Assembly: GCA_028829895.1 (NCBI GenBank)
Contig: CM054180.1
Span: 108,331,635-108,395,634, forward strand
From: Sinotaia quadrata
Taxonomy: Eukaryota; Mollusca; Gastropoda; Architaenioglossa; Viviparidae
Direction of reading: 5' to 3'
DNA length: 64,000 nt
How positions within the stretch are numbered: the first letter of the stretch is position 1; each line of letters starts with the position of its first letter. The position numbers were made by a program, and so were the translations under genes. Of this stretch, positions 35,039 to 45,635 are shown one piece after another. Below the pieces are notes generated by a model. The model was not told the DNA's origin and searched no databases. It was given only the letters and a program-made list of their open reading frames with translations.

Positions 35039-35881
35039 GTTGTTGTTAATGTGGGGAACGCTTCCGGCTTCCGCCGCTTTCGCGTTTGGAGAGGGGGGGA
35101 GAGGGAGGGGGTGCCTTTCTGCTTCTGCGTGTGCCCGTTGAGAAAACATGTCTGGCCGGCAAAGGCGGGCTCCAGACCCGGTGGTCCGTGGGTTGAAGTC
35201 GATGTTATTGTTGTTCCTGGCGGTGGCGTTGATGTTGTTGCCGTTTCTGGTGTTATGGTGAGGGGGTGTGTGTCTTACAGAGCCCAGGCTAGTAACTCAC
35301 CAGATCTATATCCAGTGTGTACATGTGCCCGGGTTGTTCGACTTCCCGGTCTCTTCACTGGTGGCGTCGTTGTTGTCGTGGCTGTCCCCGGTGTCCGTTG
35401 GGATGCTTGCATGTGGGCGCTGGCGTCGTCGTCGTTGTTGTTGTTGTCGTGGCTGTCCCCGGTGTCCGTTGGGATGCCTGAAGGTGGGCGCTGGCGGCCA
35501 GTACAGATGGTCGAGTAGCAGTTGGATTAAATCAGCCATTGGATGGTTAAAATAACCCCAAGAGGGGTAATGTTGTTCCTGGTACTGCCCCTGTTGTTGT
35601 TGTTGTCCGCGATGTTGTTGTCGAGGGCACTGTTGTTGCCTCCGAATATGTGGTGGCGGGCGCCGTCTTTTTTTCCTTTCGCCCTGTTTTGTTGTTGTTG
35701 GTGTTGGTGGAGTGGGCTGGCATTCTGATGTTGATGCTGTTGTAGTTGTCGCCGTTGTTGGTGGTCGAGGCGGCGTCGCTGGTATGGGGGAGAGGGGCAC
35801 GGCCTCGAGTTCCCTTGAAACCTGGTCCAGTATGTTATCAAATTCGTTGGATTGTTGAGGTTCGTTCATGTGGACGTTTGT
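35039..35881 (-). mobile_element. Retroelement insertion, GC-rich 3'-tail family, copy 2 (843 bp, with ORF)
   Basis: The insert is flanked by the 12-bp direct repeat TGTCTTTCATTT (35027-35038 and 35882-35893). Reading on the minus strand, the 5' end is next to 35881 and a 187-codon frame opens 13 bp in. An untranslated part with CA-rich simple sequence follows, and the 3' end is the shared C-rich tract, double-hairpin motif and CCCCACATT ending in AACAACAAC. The last 85 bp match copy 1 closely. There is no poly(A) tail, so a processed mRNA is less likely than a LINE or LINE-mobilised element. Confidence 0.8.
35306..35869 (-). CDS. Pro/Thr/Gln/Arg-rich 187-aa frame inside retroelement copy 2
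   Basis: Starts MNEPQQSNEFDNILDQVSRE, with an amphipathic first 25 residues. A Pro/Thr-rich stretch (about 25-60) follows, then a KKRRRPPP basic patch, Gln-rich runs (QQQQQ, RQQQQRRRRQR) and a C-terminus ending GTCTHWI. A segment of about 84 bp is partly duplicated within it (35358-35400 and 35441-35480). The frame is open to the element's 5' edge, so the ATG may be internal and this may be the tail of a longer protein lost by 5' truncation. Basic, Gln-rich composition would fit a nucleic-acid-binding LINE ORF1-like protein, but there is no recognisable zinc knuckle, RRM or RT motif. The opposite strand also has a 155-codon frame, probably an effect of GC-rich repeats. Confidence 0.35.
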   Translation of the reverse strand: MNEPQQSNEFDNILDQVSRELEAVPLSPIPATPPRPPTTATTTTASTSECQPTPPTPTTTKQGERKKRRRPPPHIRRQQQCPRQQHRGQQQQQGQYQEQHYPSWGYFNHPMADLIQLLLDHLYWPPAPTFRHPNGHRGQPRQQQQRRRRQRPHASIPTDTGDSHDNNDATSEETGKSNNPGTCTHWI

Positions 35882-36238
35882 TGTCTTTCATTTACTTTAT
35901 TACTTCCCTTTTGTATTTGTAGCTTGTCTCACCTGCCCCTTGTATGGTTGTAGTTTTAGTTCTACCTAAATGTCGACTGGCGCTTTTCAATGAATGTTCT
36001 TGTGCAGACATTGCTCGCTCTCTATAAGCTCTATGTGAACATACATGTCTGTCTGGTGACTTACAAGAGTCATTACTTAGTCTTTCATAATAAGAACGTT
36101 TGCTTTAAGCGTTTTACACTACCTAGTAAAATGAATGTTCAGAGATACATAATAAATATTAGCATTTACACTTATTATAACATGTATTGCAGCATTTAAT
36201 TATTTACATGTATAGCAACATACAATAATGAACAAAGT

Positions 36239-37140
36239 CCTTCTTAGGTATGGCTGGATATTATCAGAAGTTTATTCCATTTTTTAAAATCAGGTTGCGA
36301 CCCCACTATCTAATTTGACTCGTAAGATCCGCCCCTGAAAAAGTAGTATGGACAGACAACTCTGAATCTGCATTTAAAATGCTCAAGGACGTACTCACTA
36401 CCTCACCCATCCTACATCTTTCCGATGTCACCCTACCATTTATTGAAGAAAAAAAAAATTAAAAAAAATAATAATAATAATTTTAAAAAAAAAAAAAAAA
36501 AAGGGATACACCCGAACAACAAGAGCTCAGAACGACAGACAGCCTTGACCGGCCAGGCATGAGGTAACGAGAAAGCCACCAAACAACTCTGCGGACAACT
36601 GTCCAATTGGAAACAATACATGAGAACTACTTTGACATAGCCAGTGGGCTAAACCACCCCCTCCCTTTTCCCCCACACCCCCCTCGCCCAGCGCGAAAGC
36701 GGCGGAAGCCGGAAGCGCCCCCTACACTCCATCCATACCATTTATTGTCCACGCAAATGCATCGCGAATAGGCATTGCATTAGTTTTCTTGCAGAAGCGC
36801 CCCGACAGAGAAATAAATCAGGTGTCAATAGTATATGTCAGCCGTAAACTTTCTGATTCTGAAAAGTGCTAACAACAACACGTCAGAGACTGAATGCTTG
36901 TCAGTGGTTTGGGCCATAGAGAAATTTCAACTCTATTTCTATGGTTACAAGTTCATGCTGCAAACAGACCAGCAATCGCTCATTTTTTTTATCAAGAGCT
37001 AAGCACTCAAAGCCACGCATCGTGCATGGTCACTCTTAATGCAGCAATGAAAAACGATTTTTATAGACTGCATTGCAGGAAAGGACAACAATGACGCTGA
37101 TTTTCTCAGTAGGCATATGGCTGCTGAAAGAAACACAGAT
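36239..37140 (+). mobile_element. Ty3/gypsy RT-RNase H relic, split by a nested insertion
   Basis: Before the insertion the + strand reads LGMAGYYQKFIPFF, then PEKVVWTDNSESAFKMLKDV and LTTSPILHLSDVTLPFI. This is the end of the RT and the connection region, typical of Ty3/gypsy (F-G-A-GYYRKFIP, W--E---AF--LK). After the insertion (from 36736) it continues with the RNase H start (VHANASRIGIALVFLQKRPD, then YVSRKLSDSEK). Broken frames then match the ECLAVVWAIEKF-LYGYKF--QTD-QSL block. Stops and frameshifts throughout; no LTRs were found. Confidence 0.88.
36446..36735 (+). mobile_element. Retroelement insertion, GC-rich 3'-tail family, copy 3 (290 bp), nested
   Basis: Flanked by the 12-bp direct repeat TACCATTTATTG (36434-36445 and 36736-36747), which interrupts the Ty3/gypsy frame between PFI and VHANAS. 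The insert starts with an A-rich stretch of about 55 bp. A unique body follows that includes CCGGCCAGGCATG (similar to CCGGCCAGACATG in copy 2). The end is the C-rich tract, the GCGCGAAAGCGG hairpin region, CCCCCTACACT and a CCATCCA tail. Confidence 0.85.
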
Positions 37141-37680
37141 ACACGCAGTCCTCAGTGTGCACCCAATCCAGTTACCCAGCTAAGGCCAGATGCTTTAGAA
37201 TTCGTACTGCTGACCCACTGAACTTGTGCCAAAGTTTGCGGATAAACACTTAAGACGTGAAAGGTAAGATCTCACCATCATTCTAAGCAGACAGAAGGTC
37301 GTTCTCAGATCAATTTCTGTAATACTTCTTGGAGATGGGGGTAAGGAGCTGGAAACTGTCGGAAAGAAAATTAAATTTAGATAAGATTATATGTACAACG
37401 GAATGTTTTCTTTAAAACTGATATGATGAAATATTTCAAACAATAAGTATTTATGTTCTCTCTCTCTTTGAATTCTAGGAAAGACATTTCTCAAAAGAGA
37501 TTTATAATGGCCTAATTCATTTTGTCAGTATAATTATAATATTTAAAGGACAATACAAAATATACCAAGGACAGAGGATAGTTTTATTTATTTATTTTGG
37601 GGGTTGCTAGATTTGTTCTGTGTGTGTTGTTTTTTCTCCTTGGATATGCGACTCTGTTTATTTTATAAAGTGGACATGAC
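37141..37680. other. Stretch without recognised gene
   Basis: May contain the decayed continuation of the Ty3/gypsy relic up to about 37330; after that AT-rich. Confidence 0.35.
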
Positions 37681-37689
37681 ATATGTTGT

Positions 37690-37975
37690 ACATTGTATTT
37701 TATTCAAGAATTATAATTGTTGTTTTAAAGTAGACTTGACAGTGGATTGTAATTATAATTGTTGTTTTAAAGTAGACTTGACAGAGTGGATTGTAATTAT
37801 AATTGTTGTTTTAAAGTAGACTTGACAGTGGATTGTAATTATAATTGTTGTTTTAAAGTAGACTTGAAGAGTGGGTTGTAATTATAATTGTTGTTTATAA
37901 ACAGACTTGACAGAGTGGATTGTAATTATAATTGTTGTTTATAAACAGACTTGACAGAGTGTAGATTGTAATATT
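37690..37975. repeat. Minisatellite, about 42-44 bp, 6-7 copies
   Basis: Unit core GTAGACTTGACAGAGTGGAT then TGTAATTATAATTGTTGTTTTAAA. Confidence 0.95.
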
Positions 37976-38199
37976 TATTGTACAGATTAGAAAACATTTA
38001 TTTAAAAAAATGTATTATTTTTTTTGTTGTTTTATGGGTTGAATTGTTTAGTACGCTTTACTGAGGTTTTGTTACTTGTGTAGGTAGTGAATACACTGCA
38101 CTTTGACTACTGTACAAGCAGTGCTTATACAATATTACAAACCATTAAACATATTTGTTGAAAATTTTAATAGGCTAGAAAGTTAATGCTGCTTTCGGA

Positions 38200-38500
38200 T
38201 TGGACACTCTATTCATGTATATGTCCGACCTATATATGAAGATCTGTCCAGACTATATTAAAATATAGAGCCTACTGTCTTATCAATAGAGCCTTTATTA
38301 AAACATTGTCCAATCCATAAAGCCAGCATTAAAAAAAAACTAACCAATCTACCATGCTACATTCAAAAACTGTCCAACCCAAAATGCATTAAAACTGTCC
38401 AACTCATAATGCCATCATTAAAACATTGTATAGTCCATTATTAGAGCTCATTATAACACTGTCCGACACATACAGCCTATAATTAAGCATTTTACGCCTC
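38200..38500. repeat. Degenerate repeat with AAAACTGTCCAA / CATAATGCC motifs
   Basis: The motif (T/A)AAAAC(T/A)(G/T)TCCAA..CATAATGCC recurs about seven times at 30-45-bp spacing with strong divergence. Confidence 0.6.
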
Positions 38501-38649
38501 ATGAAACCTATATAAAGTGTAGCATCTAACAAATAAAGTACTCTATTCAACTTATTCACTCTAACAATTGCAAGCTCAATGCAGGCTTCATAGAGTGGGT
38601 GGTGTTTTAATTTAGGATTTATAGGTTAGACACCGCATTTGATGTATTT

Positions 38650-39165
38650 CTTTGTGGTTCAGAGAGTGCTTTTGATGCAGGTTTTGTGTTGGACAGTGCT
38701 TTTGATGTAGGCATATGTGCTAGACAGTGCTTTTGAAGACTTTGTGCTGGACAATGCTTTTGATGTAATATTTATGTGATGGTGAATACTTTTGATGTAG
38801 ACCTTGTGTGCTGGACAATGAATTTGAGATGTAGGTGTTATGTGGCGGACAATGCTTTAGATGTAGACTTTGTGTGCTGGTCAATATTTTTGATGTAGGC
38901 TTTGTGTGCTGGTCAATACTTTTGATGTAGACTTTGTGTGCTGGACAATGCTTTTGATGTAGACTTTGTGTGCTGGTCAATACTTTTGATGTAGACTTTG
39001 TGTGCTAGACAATGCTTTTGATATAGACTTTGTGAGCTGGTCAATACTTTTGATGTAGACTTTGTGTGCTGGACAGTAAATTTGATGTAGGTTTTATGTG
39101 ACGGACCTGGACAGTACTTTTGATGTAGATTTTAAATGATGGACATTGCTTTTGCTGTTGCTTTC
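38650..39165. repeat. Minisatellite, about 32 bp, more than 13 copies
   Basis: Unit core GTGCTGGACAATGCTTTTGA then TGTAGACTTT; GGTCAATACTTTTGATG is a common variant. Confidence 0.93.
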
Positions 39166-39439
39166 AACGTTCATTAGCTTCAGTCAGATGCAACGCACCA
39201 AAATCATGGACAGTGTATTGTAACATACAATGTTTCATATGAGTGGTGTGAAAACACACGAGCAATTAAATATCTAGATAAGACTTGTTGTTTTATTTAC
39301 AGTAAGTAATATACTCCAGAGCTAATATATCAGAAACTGGTTGGAAAGTGAATCAGTTTGAACGAAGTTACTTACATACTTGAAACGGTGACTAAAATAT
39401 ATTTAAGTACGAAATGTGCAGGATTTATACATATACAAA

Positions 39440-39498
39440 TATATATGTGTGTGTGTATGTGCGTTTGTGTGTGTATATTTGTGTGCTTGCGTGCGTGC

Positions 39499-39555
<57 letters not shown>
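39440..39555. repeat. (GT)n microsatellite
   Basis: GT dinucleotides with (GCGT) units at 39486-39503, then an uninterrupted GT run to 39555. Confidence 0.95.
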
Positions 39556-39558
<3 letters not shown>

Positions 39559-40300
39559 TATTAGATACAATGAAGCTGAACGAGGTAGATTATCTAAAAA
39601 GCGCTATAAAAGTTCCGTTTTCAACATTACAAGTATCCTCTTACGTGCTTCTAGAAGTGAGAAAGCTATTTTGAACTGCAAACTTCTCGAGAGGGCTGTG
39701 GAAGTACATACAGTGTGCACAAGACAGCAGTCTTTAATCTGTGGCTACGAACAGAACGATAACAGACCTTGAAACTCGTGTTACTGTGCTCTTGTTTTCA
39801 TCAATAACTGACTTAAGATTTCTGTCCCTTTAGTCTCGCCTGACCTTGCTGAGCAGGAAAATACCTCTTAACTGTGCATAACTTTGAAGTGTTGCTAGTG
39901 TGCATGGTTATTCTGTCTTAGTACTCATTAAATATCCTTAAATCCTTTTCGACTGCTAAAATCGTTTACGTGATATAATCGAATTCCGAGTCTTGTTAAA
40001 TCCAGCCTAATTGTTCCGGTTTTGTATAATTCTAATTTTTAGCTGATGTTATTGTCTCGAAATACACTTAACTGACTTTCCACTAAATAGTTTATGCGTA
40101 ACCGTACTGGGGGACCTCGTTTATGCGTTAAAAGTAACTATGGATCATATGAATATCAAGTCATTAAAGCTATGCTTGATTTCAACCAGCTTTGAACGGC
40201 CTGGTTGGTTGATAACATAGTATCCTAGCAAATTTGTTTCTAGTTATAAGAGCTAAACGAAAACTTTCAACGAAGCAGAATGATTAGCTTTCTTTTCAGG
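39556..40300. other. Stretch without recognised gene
   Basis: Mixed composition; no domain-bearing frame, splice pattern or repeat is seen. Confidence 0.4.
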
Positions 40301-40314
40301 GACACGACTAGTAA

Positions 40315-40520
40315 ATGGATGTATTTTTCAGAAATACATTTTTACCATGAGGAATGAGAAAATGTATTTTCAGGAATGCACTTTCACCATGGTATAATGA
40401 CAGAATGAGTTGTCTGAAACGTACGTTTACCGTGAGCAATGAGAGAATGTAGTTTGTGGATTGCACTGTTACCATGAGTAATGAGAGAATGTAATTTGGA
40501 GAATGCATTTCGAAAATGAG
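40315..40520. repeat. Degenerate tandem repeat, about 50 bp, 4 copies
   Basis: Units with TTTGGAGAATGCATTT and ACCATGAGTAATGAGAGAAT, diverged. Confidence 0.75.
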
Positions 40521-40595
40521 AAATTAAGGAAAATGCAGATATGCAGGATTCTCTCAAAACAAACAAGACAGTCAACGCGGACACTAGTGTTCGTG

Positions 40596-40665
40596 ACTTT
40601 TTAGTCTCAGGTCTTTGTAGCTGATAGTACTTTTTAGTCTCAAGTCTTTGTAGCTGATAGTACTT
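40596..40665. repeat. Tandem duplication, 33 bp
   Basis: TTTTTAGTCTCA then GTCTTTGTAGCTGATAGTAC occurs twice. Confidence 0.85.
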
Positions 40666-40902
40666 TATCTGATTAATTATCTTTAGACTTAAGTGTTCCC
40701 GACTGGTAGTTTGTTCATGACTGTCTACACATACTATATATTCAGTAAATAACGTTGACTAGGTATTGGCAAAAACTATTATCTTAAAGAGGCCGCTCAA
40801 ACAGTTATGTCCGCTCATGTGAGCTTGGCATATTACACCCCTCCCTCCTTATCACAAATCTTCACTCCGACTATCTCTCCCTTTCACAAGTGTCACCTGA
40901 CT

Positions 40903-40988
<86 letters not shown>
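40903..40988. repeat. (AC)n microsatellite
   Basis: About 43 uninterrupted AC dinucleotides. Confidence 0.98.
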
Positions 40989-40989
<1 letters not shown>

Positions 40990-41189
40990 GTCCCCAACAC
41001 ACTCACCTCAAACACCAGAAAATGAAAACAATGATGCCCAAGTTTTAATCGATTTTAGAACTGAGTAAAGATAAACACGTTTAATAGCATTATGCAAGAA
41101 AAAGACCGAATGAGTTAAAAATAGCTTAGCTTTCTGTACTGAATAAAGTTGACACATTTGATACAATTACACAGGAAATTAGCACACCA

Positions 41190-41990
41190 TGTGATATTTC
41201 AATCAAGACATGCATTACAATTTGATGTTCTACTAACTGACTTAGAAACGGCAATAACAATAATATTTATAGGTAAACAAAAATAATAAACCATAATTCT
41301 TCCACAATTTTTTTCTGGGCCGTATTTCATGTTAATGTCCTCACTGCAAACGTTTACAGTATTGAACAGCGAATTGATGTCATGGTCATTTTTACTGTAT
41401 AGCTTTAGATAGTCCATTTACAGTAAATAGTTGATAACCTGTCCTGTTTTCATTTTGAATCCTAATCCTGTTTTCTGGATCAAGTGACTGAGAGGATTTA
41501 AGGCAACGAAGAGCAGAAGTGGTGATAGGGAATCTCCTTGAAAAAATTCCACATTTTATTGGTATGTCTTCAATTCCTGTATTGTTGCATGCGTGTGTGG
41601 TTTTCCAGTTTGTCATTACTACTGCATATTGTTTTGTACTGATAGTGCTATCTTGTACACTTTGATTTCATCAAACCCATGAGTGTAGCACCGAGTCATA
41701 GACCTTTGGTATCAATCCATGCCATGGCAAGATTTGTTCTTCGTTTCTTTCTGCAAGTAAACATGGCCTTATCAATTGCCAATTGGTCTTTTGTTCCTCA
41801 AAGTTGTCTGGTCTAGCAGCCTTGTTGGTCCATCCCCATTGGATGAAATTGTTCTGAACAAGTGTGAGACTATTAGTCAGAAAAACTACATCCTATTGGA
41901 ACTGGTTATGACTGCATCAGCAATTTCTAGCATATTCTTCACCTAAGTTGTTTACTCCAACTTTTGGCACTTAAAAATATCATAATAAGC
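41190..41990 (-). mobile_element. LINE reverse-transcriptase relic (inverted half of a rearranged copy)
   Basis: The minus strand in shifting frames encodes RT blocks in order: [18 protein letters not shown], then AMAWIDTKG joined by a frame change to YDSVLHSWV (motif A, from a W-I-D-Y-KAYD-VPHSW pattern), then remnants of the F-QGDSLSPL block. RIQNENRTGYQL and MDYLKLYSKNDHDINSLFNT follow (motif C, with YxDD changed to a single D), and last EDINMKYGPEKN. At least four stops or frame changes. It lies head-to-head with the C-terminal piece at 42010. Confidence 0.85.
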
Positions 41991-42009
41991 AGTGCCCAAA
42001 GTCGGGTAA

Positions 42010-42640
42010 CTTTGGCATTCAAATATTAATATAACAATTAAGTTTAGAAATGGGGATAGGCAAATGTACTCAACCACAATACCAAAAGACACAACGAAGT
42101 GGCAAAAATCATACATAGAAATCTATGTGAGAACTATGGAGTAAAAACCCCTCAAAGAACATGGATGCAACAACCAGAATCAGTCACCGAAACAGAAGTC
42201 AAAATACTGTGGGACTTCGAGGTAAGAACAGATCGAGTGATTCCTGCATGAAGACCAGGTATTGGATTTCTCAATAAGTCCAGCAGAACAGCAAAAATCA
42301 TTGATGTCGTTGTTCCAAGCTATAGAAACATAAAAACAAAAGACAGAGAGAAATAAAAAAAAAACCCAGATCTTATACCAGAAATCCAGAGACTGTGGAA
42401 TGTAAAAGCAGAAGTGATACCTATAGTGATAGAACCCTTAGGAAACATAACATCCGAGTTGGAAGGCTATCTGGATAAAGAATCTGGAAACTACAGACTT
42501 GCCCCACTACTAAAAGCAGCGCTCCTCAGGAGTGCCAACATCCTCCGTAAAATTTTGGATCTCCCAGAATCTTGGTTAAAGTTTGAGATCTTGGATCATA
42601 ATCAGCCATCATCGTCGTCGTCGTCGTCGTCATCATCATC
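42010..42640 (+). mobile_element. LINE C-terminal domain relic (same family as 51290-52330)
   Basis: The + strand encodes YIEIYVRTME, then after a frame change TPQRTWMQQPESVTETEVKI and LWDFEVRTDRVIPA, a stop, RPGIGFLNKSSRTAKIIDVV, VPSYRNIKTKDREK, a stop, and IQRLWNVKAEVIPIVIEPLG. It ends in LLRSANILRKILDLPESW. RPxI--L...IIDV-VP has the spacing of a PD-(D/E)xK restriction-like endonuclease of site-selecting LINEs, with the catalytic D lost (RPG). The 3' end passes into TCG and AAT triplet repeats, which may be the element's tail. The longest surviving frame is 42414-42695. Confidence 0.85.
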
Positions 42641-42690
42641 GTCGTCGTCGTCATGTAATAATAATAATAATATAACAACAACGACGATGA
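42607..42690. repeat. (TCG)n / (TCA)n and (AAT)n triplet runs
   Basis: Poly-Ser-coding in the residual LINE frame; adjoins the LINE 3' end. Confidence 0.9.
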
Positions 42691-43032
42691 TATAAATTAC
42701 TAGCTGCAACAACTAAAACCAATCAATAGGTTAAACAATTACTCTTTGACAGCTAAGGTTGAAAGTACTCATATTATTTTATTTGTTTTCATTACATATA
42801 CTGATTAAACTGATACCTTTGGTAGCAATTAATCGCAACATTTAAAGAGTGTATACTTGGCATAATAGAATTTAAAAACATAATAATACTGAAAAGCATA
42901 TTACCGATTCCCTGTAAAGGAAAGACAATTGCAGTATATTGACAAGTTCGCTAATTCGTGCGCACTACGAAGTTCCGCTTTCGTTCTTTCGCTAATCATG
43001 CCTTCGCACCCGTTATCTGGCTTGTTGATCCA

Positions 43033-43046
43033 CCTGCACGTGCAGG
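43033..43046. promoter_or_regulatory. 14-bp palindrome with central E-box CACGTG
   Basis: CCTGCACGTGCAGG is a perfect palindrome around the bHLH site CACGTG. No gene start is apparent nearby, so a function is speculative. Confidence 0.25.
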
Positions 43047-43187
43047 AGTTGTCAGAAGAAACTGTACAGTGAGCATGTGAATTATAATCAGTACAACAAG
43101 CAAAGAAATAAAATTATTGAAAAACAAAGTGATGGAGTGAAGCACACAAATAAGTAAGTTTTTTCAATAATTTACGAAAAATCGAAG

Positions 43188-43280
43188 TAGTAGTAGTAGT
43201 AGTGTCCAGTTATATTTTCTATGAGGAAAGTCATCAAAATCATCATCATCGTCTTCGTCGTCGTCGTCGTCGCGATCTTC
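43188..43280. repeat. Triplet-repeat patches (AGT)n, (CAT)n, (CGT)n
   Basis: AGT units at 43188-43204, then CATCATCATCGTCTTCGTCG and CGT units to 43272. Confidence 0.9.
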
Positions 43281-43479
43281 ATCATTATCAGTAATAAGTA
43301 TATACTGTTTACAGATTCGATACAACTTGTAAGTGAAACCTCAGCTAATTCTGCTTTGTATTTTAACTAATAAAAATCGCCATGACAGTCAAGAATTAAG
43401 GATAAATTTCAAAAAGCGGAGGTAAACTGGTGCATTGTTTCGCAGTATTTCACTTGCTCTTCACTTGATATTATAATTC

Positions 43480-43860
43480 AGATCAATGGCGTATCTTTAC
43501 TTGCTGTTTGTATATTACTATAAGCTTTCCTAAAAAATATCAGCGGTATATCTCTACTTACTGGTGTTATGTCACTACAAGCTTTCGACCAGGCTATCAA
43601 GGATATTTCACTACTTGCTGTTTGTATATTACTACAGTGACATATCTCTACTTATTTGTATATTACTACAAGATTTCGACAAGGTATTCATTGGCATATC
43701 TCTACTTGCTATTTGTATATTACTACAAACTTTCGTCACGGCTAACAGAGGTATATCTCTACTTGCTGCTTATATATTACTACAAGCTTTAGACAAGGTT
43801 ATCAGCGGCACATCTCTTCTTGCTATTTGTATGTTAATACGAACTTACGATAAGGCCACC
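43480..43860. repeat. Minisatellite, about 62-66 bp, 6 copies
   Basis: Units share ATATCTCTACTTGCTGTTTG then TATATTACTACAAGCTTTCG. The Tyr/Leu-rich frames of 94-115 codons are translations of the array. Confidence 0.92.
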
Positions 43861-44038
43861 AGTTCCACGCCGTCCTACTTCAGAGATGTACATGCAGACC
43901 AGCCACAGTGACGACTGCAAGAGCACCTCGGTTGTCACCGGAAGCAGTGCCAATTCTTCGTCCTGAGAGAACGATATCTTGCAGGAAATGAACTGAAAGT
44001 TCCGTCAGCTTGCTGTGCCTGCAATCACTATTTCTTTT

Positions 44039-44153
<115 letters not shown>

Positions 44154-44439
44154 GGGGGGGAAGTGGGAGTGGGGATCCTATTGCCAATAGGTAATTTCGT
44201 TTTAAGTTCACAATGAAAATAAAATGTTTTTTGCATATTAGTTAATACGTGATAACGACTTATGTTTATATGTTTTAAGTTATTGGGGCTGAATGGCGCC
44301 AGGGAAAATTATATATGTATGTTCTGTAGGAAAAAAATTATATATATATATATATTAATTAGTTGGGAAGGTGTAGTGTATATGTTGTGGTGAATGCGAA
44401 TGTGTGCCACACTCCCACCATGCAGCTTAGGTGTGAATA

Positions 44440-44755
44440 CAATCACTAATCAATGTGAATAGTCGCACATGAATATAATCACTAATAATCAATGTGAATA
44501 GTCGCACATGAATATAATCACTAATCAATGTGAATAGTCGCACATGAATATAATCACTAATCAATGTGAATAGTCGCACATGAATATAATCACTAATCAA
44601 TGTGAATAGTCGCACATGAATATAATCACTAATCAATGTGAATAGTCGCACATGAATATAATCACTAATCAATGTGAATAGTCGCACATGAATATAATCA
44701 CTAATCAATGTGAATAGTCGCACATGAATATAATCACTAATCAATGTGAATATTC
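44440..44755. repeat. Minisatellite, 36-bp unit, about 9 copies
   Basis: Unit AATCACTAATCAATGTGAAT then AGTCGCACATGAATAT. Because 36 is a multiple of three, the minus strand shows a 111-codon frame of the 12-residue repeat LFTLISDYIHVR; it has no other sign of being a gene. Confidence 0.97.
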
Positions 44756-45206
44756 GATCCAAGAGATCGAGATTTAGCTACACAGCCTAGCCCCCCCCCC
44801 CCTCCAACCTAAGTCGCGCCAATGTAGACAGCTTATAGTCTAATGAAAGATCTGATGTGTTTCAAAATGTAACAAAATAAGTAACAGAAAGAGAGATTAA
44901 GACCACTGGTTGAGTTAGAGACATTAAAGCAAAAGCAATGTCTACAGACATGAACAATAGATAATCAAAGTTTTTTATATATATATATATATAATATTGA
45001 AACTTTTATGGCATTATCTACATCAATGGATTTTCAGTAAACGTTCTATAATGAAATCATCAAGATTTTGACATAAGCCGGGTCCTACAAGATTTGTATT
45101 GTTTTCCTTCATGCTTTATCTCTTCATAGTATTTATTAATTACGAGCATTAAACGAAAATGGTTTGTGGTTGTATGGTTAAAGTTATTTGTATAACTAAA
45201 TCTTAT

Positions 45207-45485
45207 TTACATTCTTGCCTCCCTGAAACTGGGAAGCTGGATATGATCGTGCTGTGCTTTGTCAGACGACACTAAATCGAGGCTCACTAGCAACTGATGC
45301 TTTTCAGTTTCAAGCGTAAACTCTGTCAGGTACTGGATATTCTTAGACTTCCTGCACAGTCTGCTATTTTGTGAATTGCTACCTAATGAACAATAGTCAT
45401 TTCGAGGCAAAATAGACATTTCTAATTCTAAGTCTTTGTCTGAAGCATTTGCTTTTACTATTATGGTCGCTTCGACCACTATCAC
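45207..45485 (-). other. Minus-strand open frame downstream of the receptor pseudogene
   Basis: 92 codons starting MIVVEATIIVKANASDKDLE and ending LPSFREARM. It is non-repetitive and hydrophilic and lies on the same strand 150 bp beyond the TM5 remnant of the receptor pseudogene. It could be what is left of the long, poorly conserved third cytoplasmic loop, but shows no clear match to receptor A or B. It could equally be chance. Confidence 0.2.
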
Positions 45486-45635
45486 ATAATTATCGGGAAA
45501 AGGGTGAAATTCATGGTTTCAATTTGCTGTAGTCTGGTATAGAGCTGGACTACCATGTCCATAACCGATATGGAATGTTTTAACGTTTAGGTTTTATTTA
45601 TAAAGCCTGAATGCTTGTTTTGCCGTTGTCTCCAC

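Noticed and set aside
33848..35112. A 1.26-kb foldback transposon bounded by the inverted GC-rich repeats
   Set aside because: Each side has its own 12-bp target duplication, so these are two independent insertions in opposite orientation.
35051..35518. 155-codon + strand frame rich in Val/Gly
   Set aside because: It is the reverse of the Gln/Pro/Thr-rich frame within the retroelement; GC-rich simple sequence keeps both strands open, and the minus strand agrees with the element's orientation.
43508..43911. 94- and 115-codon Tyr/Leu-rich frames
   Set aside because: Translations of the 62-66-bp minisatellite.
44427..44762. 111-codon minus frame with a 12-residue repeat (LFTLISDYIHVR)
   Set aside because: The 36-bp minisatellite is a multiple of three and so stays open; there is no start context, splice signal or non-repeat coding sequence.
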